From: Diprion similis | Taxonomy: Eukaryota > Arthropoda > Insecta > Hymenoptera > Diprionidae | Reading direction: 5' to 3' | Length of the DNA: 64,000 bases | Assembly (NCBI RefSeq): GCF_021155765.1 | Contig: NC_060117.1 | Location: 8,398,001-8,462,000, forward strand | Part shown: positions 9,153 to 16,374 of the stretch, one piece after another | Layout of the letters: every line of letters begins with the position of its first letter | Numbering within the stretch: position 1 is the stretch's first letter | Translations under genes and position numbers: made by a program | Notes under the pieces: model-generated | The model's input: only the letters and a program-made list of their open reading frames with translations | Told to the model about the DNA's origin: nothing | Database searches by the model: none

Positions 9153-9562
9153 GTAGAAAAAAAAAAAAAATCTAGTCTCAACTTAACTAATTATAATCAT
9201 GTAAGTGTAAATATAGAGTTAAGGTTAGGTTAAGAAAGAATAAGAAATAAGGATCGATCAGATTTTCCGGCCTTTTTCCTGATCCAACCGTAAAAAGTCT
9301 GAATGAACGTGCTCTGCTACCTCGGAGGATAAACACTTTCACACTGATCGTATGAAAAGTACAAATTTATTTGAGTACACGAAAAGTTAGTCGGTTAGTG
9401 CTCGCACCTGCGAGCCACAGCGACCTAATCTTAATTCCATAGTGATAACACGTTTTCGAAGTTTTTCCGTGTTTAATATTACTCTACATTTGTAAGGTAC
9501 ATGTGAATATTGTATTGAATGGCTTCCTACGAATAAACTTCTTTAAAAAAAAAAAAAAAAAA
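9153..9562 (+). other. 3' UTR and poly(A) of LINE copy 2
   Basis: About 390 nt after the ORF2 TAA, with an internal A13 run just after the stop, a stem-loop at 9256-9284 and AATAAA at 9532-9537. A run of 21 A at 9545-9565 merges with the A's at 5S nt 22-24. Confidence 0.88.
9256..9284 (+). other. 3' UTR stem-loop of LINE copy 2
   Basis: GATCAG (9256-9261) pairs with CTGATC (9279-9284) across a 17-nt loop containing CCTTTTTC. It matches the stem-loop at 1435-1466 of the other subfamily in stem sequence, loop length and loop motif. Confidence 0.6.
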
Positions 9563-9581
9563 AAAGTACCGGTTCTCGTCC
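9563..9581 (+). repeat. Target-site duplication, 3' copy
   Basis: 5S nt 22-40 again, exact match to 3694-3712. The first three A's may belong to the poly(A). Confidence 0.92.
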
Positions 9582-9661
9582 GATCACCGAAGTCAAGCAA
9601 CATTGGGCGCGGTCAGTACTTGGATGGGTGACCGCTTGGGAACACCGCGTGCCATTGACAT
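9563..9661 (+). pseudogene. 5S rRNA 3' fragment (nt 22-120) behind LINE copy 2
   Basis: Box A, intermediate element, box C and terminator are intact, but nt 1-21 are replaced by the LINE poly(A). The end reads CCATTGACAT (two changes), a marker shared with the gene at 12314. Spacer C. Confidence 0.95.
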
Positions 9662-9737
9662 CTTTTTTTTTCCAAAGACGGATCCAACATTTGGCACCAT
9701 TTCTAAGAATTTGAAGAAGCAGAGATTCGTCTCCCTC

Positions 9738-9857
9738 GGCAACGGCCATACCATGTTGAAAGTACCGGTTCTCGTCCGATCACCGAAGTCAAGCAACATT
9801 GGGCGCGGTCAGTACTTGGATGGGTGACCGCTTGGGAACACCGCGTGCCGTTGGCAT
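9738..9857 (+). rRNA. 5S ribosomal RNA
   Basis: Complete, G8/C69. Spacer B with GACGGATC. Confidence 0.97.
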
Positions 9858-9932
9858 TTTTTTTTTCCAAAGACGGATCTAACGTTTGGCACCATTTTTA
9901 GGAATTTGAAGACGCAGAGATTCATCTCCTTC

Positions 9933-10052
9933 GGCAACGACCATACCATGTTGAAAGTACCGGTTCTCGTCCGATCACCGAAGTCAAGCAACATTGGGCG
10001 TGGTCAGTACTTGGATGGGTGACCGCTTGGGAACACCGCGTGCCGTTGGCAT
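9933..10052 (+). rRNA. 5S ribosomal RNA (A8/T69 class)
   Basis: Complete, spacer A. Confidence 0.96.
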
Positions 10053-10132
10053 CTTTTTTTTTCTAAAGACAGATTGGAAAAGGATTTACCAGTTTCTTTA
10101 AGGATGTTAAGAAGCAGAGATTCATGTCCCTC

Positions 10133-10252
10133 GGCAACGGCCATACCATGTTGAAAGTACCGGTTCTCGTCCGATCACCGAAGTCAAGCAACATTGGGCG
10201 CGGTCAGTACTTGGATGGGTGACCGCTTGGGAACACCGCGTGCCGTTGGCAT
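10133..10252 (+). rRNA. 5S ribosomal RNA
   Basis: Complete, G8/C69, spacer C. First unit of the 3362-bp-offset duplicate. Confidence 0.97.
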
Positions 10253-10328
10253 CTTTTTTTTTCCAAAGACGGATCCAACATTTGGCACCATTTCTAAGAA
10301 TTTGAAGAAGCAGAGATTCATCTCCCTC

Positions 10329-10448
10329 GGCAACGGCCATACCATGTTGAAAGTACCGGTTCTCGTCCGATCACCGAAGTCAAGTAACATTGGGCGCGGT
10401 CAGTACTTGGATGGGTGACCGCTTGGGAACACCGCGTGCCGTTGGCAT
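10329..10448 (+). rRNA. 5S ribosomal RNA (T57 variant)
   Basis: Complete, T57. The terminator T run is broken by a G (CTTGTTTTTT), as at 13691. Confidence 0.96.
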
Positions 10449-10528
10449 CTTGTTTTTTCTAAAGACAGATTGGAAAAGGATTCACCAGTTTCTTTAAGGA
10501 TGTTAAGAAGCAGAGATTCATGTCCCTC

Positions 10529-10648
10529 GGCAACGGCCATACCATGTTGAAAGTACCGGTTCTCGTCCGATCACCGAAGTCAAGCAACATTGGGCGCGGT
10601 CAGTACTTGGATGGGTGACCGCTTGGGAACACCGCGTGCCGTTGGCAT
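10529..10648 (+). rRNA. 5S ribosomal RNA
   Basis: Complete, G8/C69, spacer B. Confidence 0.97.
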
Positions 10649-10724
10649 TTTTTTTTTTCCAAAGACAGATCTAACGTTTGGCACCATTTTTAGGAATTTG
10701 AAGACGCAGAGATTCATCTCCTTC

Positions 10725-10844
10725 GGCAACGACCATACCATGTTGAAAGTACCGGTTCTCGTCCGATCACCGAAGTCAAGCAACATTGGGCGTGGTCAGT
10801 ACTTGGATGGGTGACCGCTTGGGAACACCGCGTGCCGTTGGCAT
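10725..10844 (+). rRNA. 5S ribosomal RNA (A8/T69 class)
   Basis: Complete, spacer A. Confidence 0.96.
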
Positions 10845-10924
10845 CTTTTTTTTTCTAAAGACAGATTGGAAAAGGATTTACCAGTTTCTTTAAGGATGTT
10901 AAGAAGCAGAGGTTCAAGTCCCTC

Positions 10925-11044
10925 GGCAACGGCCATACCATGTTGAAAGTACCGGTTCTCGTCCGATCACCGAAGTCAAGCAACATTGGGCGCGGTCAGT
11001 ACTTGGATGGGTGACCGCTTGGGAACACCGCGTGCCGTTGGCAT
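10925..11044 (+). rRNA. 5S ribosomal RNA
   Basis: Complete, G8/C69. Upstream segment GAGGTTCAAGTCCC. Spacer C. Confidence 0.97.
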
Positions 11045-11120
11045 CTTTTTTTTTCCAAAGACGGATCCAACATTTGGCACCATTTCTAAGAATTTGAAGA
11101 AGCAGAGATTCATCTCCCTC

Positions 11121-11240
11121 GGCAACGGCCATACCATGTTGAAAGTACCGGTTCTCGTCCGATCACCGAAGTCAAGTAACATTGGGCGCGGTCAGTACTT
11201 GGATGGGTGACCGCTTGGGAACACCGCGTGCCGTTGGCAT
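11121..11240 (+). rRNA. 5S ribosomal RNA (T57 variant)
   Basis: Complete, T57, spacer A. Confidence 0.96.
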
Positions 11241-11320
11241 CTTTTTTTTTCTAAAGACAGATTGGAAAAGGATTTACCAGTTTCTTTAAGGATGTTAAGA
11301 AGCAGAGATTCATGTCCCTC

Positions 11321-11440
11321 GGCAACGGCCATACCATGTTGAAAGTACCGGTTCTCGTCCGATCACCGAAGTCAAGCAACATTGGGCGCGGTCAGTACTT
11401 GGATGGGTGACCGCTTGGGAACACCGCGTGCCGTTGGCAT
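11321..11440 (+). rRNA. 5S ribosomal RNA
   Basis: Complete, G8/C69. Spacer B with a one-base longer T run. Confidence 0.97.
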
Positions 11441-11517
11441 TTTTTTTTTTTCCAAAGACAGATCTAACGTTTGGCACCATTTTTAGGAATTTGAAGACGC
11501 AGAGATTCATCTCCTTC

Positions 11518-11637
11518 GGCAACGACCATACCATGTTGAAAGTACCGGTTCTCGTCCGATCACCGAAGTCAAGCAACATTGGGCGTGGTCAGTACTTGGA
11601 TGGGTGACCGCTTGGGAACACCGCGTGCCGTTGGCAT
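11518..11637 (+). rRNA. 5S ribosomal RNA (A8/T69 class)
   Basis: Complete, spacer A. Confidence 0.96.
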
Positions 11638-11717
11638 CTTTTTTTTTCTAAAGACAGATTGGAAAAGGATTTACCAGTTTCTTTAAGGATGTTAAGAAGC
11701 AGAGATTCATGTCCCTC

Positions 11718-11837
11718 GGCAACGGCCATACCATGTTGAAAGTACCGGTTCTCGTCCGATCACCGAAGTCAAGCAACATTGGGCGCGTCCAGTACTTGGA
11801 TGGGTGACCGCTTGGGAACACCGCGTGCCGTTGGCAT
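11718..11837 (+). rRNA. 5S ribosomal RNA (variant at nt 71-72)
   Basis: Complete, G8. Same GCGCGTCCAG change as the gene at 3077. Spacer B. Confidence 0.95.
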
Positions 11838-11913
11838 TTTTTTTTTTCCAAAGACAGATCTAACGTTTGGCACCATTTTTAGGAATTTGAAGACGCAGAG
11901 ATTCATCTCCTTC

Positions 11914-12033
11914 GGCAACGACCATACCATGTTGAAAGTACCGGTTCTCGTCCGATCACCGAAGTCAAGCAACATTGGGCGTGGTCAGTACTTGGATGGG
12001 TGACCGCTTGGGAACACCGCGTGCCGTTGGCAT
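11914..12033 (+). rRNA. 5S ribosomal RNA (A8/T69 class)
   Basis: Complete. Spacer A with the CATATTGG marker, as at 3273. Confidence 0.96.
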
Positions 12034-12113
12034 CTTTTTTTTTCTAAAGACATATTGGAAAAGGATTTACCAGTTTCTTTAAGGATGTTAAGAAGCAGAG
12101 ATTCATGTCCCTC

Positions 12114-12233
12114 GGCAACGGCCATACCATGTTGAAAGTACCGGTTCTCGTCCGATCACCGAAGTCAAGTAACATTGGGCGCGGTCAGTACTTGGATGGG
12201 TGACCGCTTGGGAACACCGCGTGCCGTTGGCAT
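12114..12233 (+). rRNA. 5S ribosomal RNA (T57 variant)
   Basis: Complete, T57, spacer A. Paralogue of the gene at 3473. Confidence 0.96.
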
Positions 12234-12313
12234 CTTTTTTTTTCTAAAGACAGATTGGAAAAGGATTTACCAGTTTCTTTAAGGATGTTAAGAAGCAGAG
12301 ATTCATGTCCCTC

Positions 12314-12433
12314 GGCAACGGCCATACCATGTTGAAAGTACCGGTTCTCGTCCGATCACCGAAGTCAAGCAACATTGGGCGCGGTCAGTACTTGGATGGG
12401 TGACCGCTTGGGAACACCGCGTGCCATTGACAT
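12314..12433 (+). rRNA. 5S ribosomal RNA, uninterrupted paralogue of the LINE-split gene
   Basis: Complete. Ends CCATTGACAT like the fragment at 9563-9661, and is flanked by the same unit order as the split gene. Spacer C. It serves as an empty-site reference. Confidence 0.96.
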
Positions 12434-12509
12434 CTTTTTTTTTCCAAAGACGGATCCAACATTTGGCACCATTTCTAAGAATTTGAAGAAGCAGAGATTC
12501 GTCTCCCTC

Positions 12510-12629
12510 GGCAACGGCCATACCATGTTGAAAGTACCGGTTCTCGTCCGATCACCGAAGTCAAGCAACATTGGGCGCGGTCAGTACTTGGATGGGTGAC
12601 CGCTTGGGAACACCGCGTGCCGTTGGCAT
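12510..12629 (+). rRNA. 5S ribosomal RNA
   Basis: Complete, G8/C69. Spacer B with GACGGATC. Confidence 0.97.
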
Positions 12630-12704
12630 TTTTTTTTTCCAAAGACGGATCTAACGTTTGGCACCATTTTTAGGAATTTGAAGACGCAGAGATTCATCTC
12701 CTTC

Positions 12705-12824
12705 GGCAACGACCATACCATGTTGAAAGTACCGGTTCTCGTCCGATCACCGAAGTCAAGCAACATTCGGCGTGGTCAGTACTTGGATGGGTGACCGCTT
12801 GGGAACACCGCGTGCCGTTGGCAT
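12705..12824 (+). rRNA. 5S ribosomal RNA (A8/T69 class)
   Basis: Complete, with a private change ATTCGGCG for ATTGGGCG. Spacer A. Confidence 0.96.
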
Positions 12825-12904
12825 CTTTTTTTTTCTAAAGACAGATTGGAAAAGGATTTACCAGTTTCTTTAAGGATGTTAAGAAGCAGAGATTCATGTC
12901 CCTC

Positions 12905-13024
12905 GGCAACGGCCATACCATGTTGAAAGTACCGGTTCTCGTCCGATCACCGAAGTCAAGCAACATTGGGCGCGGTCAGTACTTGGATGGGTGACCGCTT
13001 GGGAACACCGCGTGCCATTGGCAT
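12905..13024 (+). rRNA. 5S ribosomal RNA
   Basis: Complete, G8/C69. End reads GCCATTGGCAT. Spacer C is one base shorter. Confidence 0.96.
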
Positions 13025-13099
13025 CTTTTTTTTTCAAAGACGGATCCAACATTTGGCACCATTTCTAAGAATTTGAAGAAGCAGAGATTCGTCTCCCTC

Positions 13100-13219
13100 G
13101 GCAACGGCCATACCATGTTGAAAGTACCGGTTCTCGTCCGATCACCGAAGTCAAGCAACATTGGGCGCGGTCAGTACTTGGATGGGTGACCGCTTGGGAA
13201 CACCGCGTGCCGTTGGCAT
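13100..13219 (+). rRNA. 5S ribosomal RNA
   Basis: Complete, G8/C69. Spacer B with GACGGATC, repeating the C-B-A triplet that began at 12314. Confidence 0.97.
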
Positions 13220-13294
13220 TTTTTTTTTCCAAAGACGGATCTAACGTTTGGCACCATTTTTAGGAATTTGAAGACGCAGAGATTCATCTCCTTC

Positions 13295-13414
13295 GGCAAC
13301 GACCATACCATGTTGAAAGTACCGGTTCTCGTCCGATCACCGAAGTCAAGCAACATTGGGCGTGGTCAGTACTTGGATGGGTGACCGCTTGGGAACACCG
13401 CGTGCCGTTGGCAT
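13295..13414 (+). rRNA. 5S ribosomal RNA (A8/T69 class)
   Basis: Complete, spacer A. Confidence 0.96.
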
Positions 13415-13494
13415 CTTTTTTTTTCTAAAGACAGATTGGAAAAGGATTTACCAGTTTCTTTAAGGATGTTAAGAAGCAGAGATTCATGTCCCTC

Positions 13495-13614
13495 GGCAAC
13501 GGCCATACCATGTTGAAAGTACCGGTTCTCGTCCGATCACCGAAGTCAAGCAACATTAGGCGCGGTCAGTACTTGGATGGGTGACCGCTTGGGAACACCG
13601 CGTGCCGTTGGCAT
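13495..13614 (+). rRNA. 5S ribosomal RNA
   Basis: Complete, with a private change ATTAGGCG for ATTGGGCG. Spacer C. Start of the second 3362-bp-offset block. Confidence 0.96.
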
Positions 13615-13690
13615 CTTTTTTTTTCCAAAGACGGATCCAACATTTGGCACCATTTCTAAGAATTTGAAGAAGCAGAGATTCATCTCCCTC

Positions 13691-13810
13691 GGCAACGGCC
13701 ATACCATGTTGAAAGTACCGGTTCTCGTCCGATCACCGAAGTCAAGTAACATTGGGCGCGGTCAGTACTTGGATGGGTGACCGCTTGGGAACACCGCGTG
13801 CCGTTGGCAT
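13691..13810 (+). rRNA. 5S ribosomal RNA (T57 variant)
   Basis: Complete, T57. T run broken by G, as at 10329. Confidence 0.96.
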
Positions 13811-13890
13811 CTTGTTTTTTCTAAAGACAGATTGGAAAAGGATTCACCAGTTTCTTTAAGGATGTTAAGAAGCAGAGATTCATGTCCCTC

Positions 13891-14010
13891 GGCAACGGCC
13901 ATACCATGTTGAAAGTACCGGTTCTCGTCCGATCACCGAAGTCAAGCAACATTGGGCGCGGTCAGTACTTGGATGGGTGACCGCTTGGGAACACCGCGTG
14001 CCGTTGGCAT
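13891..14010 (+). rRNA. 5S ribosomal RNA
   Basis: Complete, G8/C69, spacer B. Confidence 0.97.
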
Positions 14011-14086
14011 TTTTTTTTTTCCAAAGACAGATCTAACGTTTGGCACCATTTTTAGGAATTTGAAGACGCAGAGATTCATCTCCTTC

Positions 14087-14206
14087 GGCAACGACCATAC
14101 CATGTTGAAAGTACCGGTTCTCGTCCGATCACCGAAGTCAAGCAACATTGGGCGTGGTCAGTACTTGGATGGGTGACCGCTTGGGAACACCGCGTGCCGT
14201 TGGCAT
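14087..14206 (+). rRNA. 5S ribosomal RNA (A8/T69 class)
   Basis: Complete, spacer A. Confidence 0.96.
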
Positions 14207-14286
14207 CTTTTTTTTTCTAAAGACAGATTGGAAAAGGATTTACCAGTTTCTTTAAGGATGTTAAGAAGCAGAGATTCAAGTCCCTC

Positions 14287-14406
14287 GGCAACGGCCATAC
14301 CATGTTGAAAGTACCGGTTCTCGTCCGATCACCGAAGTCAAGCAACATTGGGCGCGGTCAGTACTTGGATGGGTGACCGCTTGGGAACACCGCGTGCCGT
14401 TGGCAT
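14287..14406 (+). rRNA. 5S ribosomal RNA
   Basis: Complete, G8/C69. Upstream segment GAGATTCAAGTCCC. Spacer C. Confidence 0.97.
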
Positions 14407-14482
14407 CTTTTTTTTTCCAAAGACGGATCCAACATTTGGCACCATTTCTAAGAATTTGAAGAAGCAGAGATTCATCTCCCTC

Positions 14483-14602
14483 GGCAACGGCCATACCATG
14501 TTGAAAGTACCGGTTCTCGTCCGATCACCGAAGTCAAGTAACATTGGGCGCGGTCAGTACTTGGATGGGTGACCGCTTGGGAACACCGCGTGCCGTTGGC
14601 AT
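14483..14602 (+). rRNA. 5S ribosomal RNA (T57 variant)
   Basis: Complete, T57, spacer A. Confidence 0.96.
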
Positions 14603-14682
14603 CTTTTTTTTTCTAAAGACAGATTGGAAAAGGATTTACCAGTTTCTTTAAGGATGTTAAGAAGCAGAGATTCATGTCCCTC

Positions 14683-14802
14683 GGCAACGGCTATACCATG
14701 TTGAAAGTACCGGTTCTCGTCCGATCACCGAAGTCAAGCAACATTGGGCGCGGTCAGTACTTGGATGGGTGACCGCTTGGGAACACCGCGTGCCGTTGGC
14801 AT
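14683..14802 (+). rRNA. 5S ribosomal RNA
   Basis: Complete, C69, with a private C10T change (GGCTATACC). Spacer B. Confidence 0.96.
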
Positions 14803-14879
14803 TTTTTTTTTTTCCAAAGACAGATCTAACGTTTGGCACCATTTTTAGGAATTTGAAGACGCAGAGATTCATCTCCTTC

Positions 14880-14999
14880 GGCAACGACCATACCATGTTG
14901 AAAGTACCGGTTCTCGTCCGATCACCGAAGTCAAGCAACATTGGGCGTGGTCAGTACTTGGATGGGTGACCGCTTGGGAACACCGCGTGCCGTTGGCAT
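14880..14999 (+). rRNA. 5S ribosomal RNA (A8/T69 class)
   Basis: Complete, spacer A. Last unit of the 3362-bp-offset duplicate. Confidence 0.96.
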
Positions 15000-15079
15000 C
15001 TTTTTTTTTCTAAAGACAGATTGGAAAAGGATTTACCAGTTTCTTTAAGGATGTTAAGAAGCAGAGATTCATGTCCCTC

Positions 15080-15199
15080 GGCAACGGCCATACCATGTTG
15101 AAAGTACCGGTTCTCGTCCGATCACCGAAGTCAAGCAACATTGGGCGCGGTCAGTACTTGGATGGGTGACCGCTTGGGAACACCGCGTGCCGTTGGCAT
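15080..15199 (+). rRNA. 5S ribosomal RNA
   Basis: Complete, G8/C69, spacer B. Confidence 0.97.
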
Positions 15200-15275
15200 T
15201 TTTTTTTTTCCAAAGACAGATCTAACGTTTGGCACCATTTTTAGGAATTTGAAGACGCAGAGATTCATCTCCTTC

Positions 15276-15395
15276 GGCAACGACCATACCATGTTGAAAG
15301 TACCGGTTCTCGTCCGATCACCGAAGTCAAGCAACATTGGGCGTGGTCAGTACTTGGATGGGTGACCGCTTGGGAACACCGCGTGCCGTTGGCAT
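15276..15395 (+). rRNA. 5S ribosomal RNA (A8/T69 class)
   Basis: Complete, spacer A. Confidence 0.96.
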
Positions 15396-15475
15396 CTTTT
15401 TTTTTCTAAAGACAGATTGGAAAAGGATTTACCAGTTTCTTTAAGGATGTTAAGAAGCAGAGATTCATGTCCCTC

Positions 15476-15595
15476 GGCAACGGCCATACCATGTTGAAAG
15501 TACCGGTTCTCGTCCGATCACCGAAGTCAAGCAACATTGGGCGCGGTCAGTACTTGGATGGGTGACCGCTTGGGAACACCGCGTGCCGTTGGCAT
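15476..15595 (+). rRNA. 5S ribosomal RNA
   Basis: Complete, G8/C69. The spacer is a C/B hybrid: it starts as C (GATCCAACAT) and finishes as B (GACGCAGAG), suggesting a recombination or conversion point. Confidence 0.97.
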
Positions 15596-15671
15596 CTTTT
15601 TTTTTCCAAAGACGGATCCAACATTTGGCACCATTTTTAGGAATTTGAAGACGCAGAGATTCATCTCCTTC

Positions 15672-15791
15672 GGCAACGACCATACCATGTTGAAAGTACC
15701 GGTTCTCGTCCGATCACCGAAGTCAAGCAACATTGGGCGTGGTCAGTACTTGGATGGGTGACCGCTTGGGAACACCGCGTGCCGTTGGCAT
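15672..15791 (+). rRNA. 5S ribosomal RNA (A8/T69 class)
   Basis: Complete, but followed by a B-type spacer rather than the usual A. Confidence 0.96.
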
Positions 15792-15866
15792 CTTTTTTTT
15801 CCAAAGACGGATCTAACGTTTGGCACCATTTTTAGGAATTTGAAGACGCAGAGATTCATCTCCTTC

Positions 15867-15986
15867 GGCAACGACCATACCATGTTGAAAGTACCGGTTC
15901 TCGTCCGATCACCGAAGTCAAGCAACATTGGGCGTGGTCAGTACTTGGATGGGTGACCGCTTGGGAACACCGCGTGCCGTTGGCAT
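15867..15986 (+). rRNA. 5S ribosomal RNA (A8/T69 class)
   Basis: Complete, spacer B with a short T run. Confidence 0.96.
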
Positions 15987-16060
15987 TTTTTTTTCCAAAG
16001 ACGGATCTAACGTTTGGCACCATTTTTAGGAATTCGAAGACGCAGAGATTCATCTCCTTC

Positions 16061-16180
16061 GGCAACGGCCATACCATGTTGAAAGTACCGGTTCTCGTCC
16101 GATCACCGAAGTCAAGCAACATTGGGCGCGGTCAGTACTTGGATGGGTGACCGCTTGGGAACACCGCGTGCCGTCGGCAT
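16061..16180 (+). rRNA. 5S ribosomal RNA, edge copy
   Basis: Complete, G8/C69, with GTCGGCAT at the end. The terminator is weakened to TTTTATTT and the spacer is diverged (CTGACGTTTAGCATC). Confidence 0.94.
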
Positions 16181-16254
16181 TTTTATTTCCAAAGACGGAT
16201 CTGACGTTTAGCATCATTTTTGGAAATTTGAAGAAGCAGAGATTCATCCCGTTC

Positions 16255-16374
16255 GGCAACGGCCATACTATGTTGAAAGTACCGGTTCTCGTCCGATCAC
16301 CGAAGACAAGCAACATTGGGCGTGGTCAGTACTTGGATGGGTGACCGCTTGGGAACACCGCGTGCCGTTGGCAT
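16255..16374 (+). rRNA. 5S ribosomal RNA, terminal copy
   Basis: Last gene of the array. Changes include CATACTATG and GAAGACAAG in box A. T69. Ends with CTTTTTTTCAC, after which 5S homology stops. It may be a pseudogene. Confidence 0.9.

Larger units (their letters stand above)
3713..9562 (+). mobile_element. Complete 5S-specific Jockey-like LINE, copy 2
   Basis: A full-length non-LTR retrotransposon of about 5.85 kb sits inside a 5S gene in the same orientation. It has a 198-bp 5' UTR, ORF1 with PRE_C2HC-like and CCHC zinc-knuckle regions, an overlapping ORF2 with APE endonuclease and RT, a 3' UTR, AATAAA at 9532-9537 and a long A run. Both ORFs are open from start to stop. The target duplication is exact, so the insertion looks young and may be competent; activity is not shown. 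Gag layout and absence of RNase H fit the Jockey clade. Most Jockey elements insert without strict site preference, so 5S targeting would be unusual for the clade. Confidence 0.95.
9563..16374 (+). repeat. 5S rRNA tandem array, right block
   Basis: 34 complete genes plus the 3' fragment behind the LINE. Spacer classes recur in ordered strings (B-A-C-A and C-B-A), so the array grew by block duplication. Units 10133-11637 and 13495-14999 match at a constant offset of 3362 bp with only a few differences. The segment from 11718 parallels 3077-3712 plus 9582 onward, but without the LINE. The last two units (16061, 16255) are the most diverged, and no 5S sequence is seen after 16374. Confidence 0.97.

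Noticed and set aside
10905-10925. tRNA-like GGTTCAAGTCCC before a 5S gene
   Set aside because: It is a variant of the conserved 5S upstream segment (GAGATTCATGTCCC). No tRNA fold around it.
1940-16344. Dozens of 61-89 aa ORFs on both strands (MLLDFGDRTRTGTF.. and MGAVSTWMGDRLGTP..)
   Set aside because: They are frames through the 5S genes and spacers, repeated with every unit. Non-coding.
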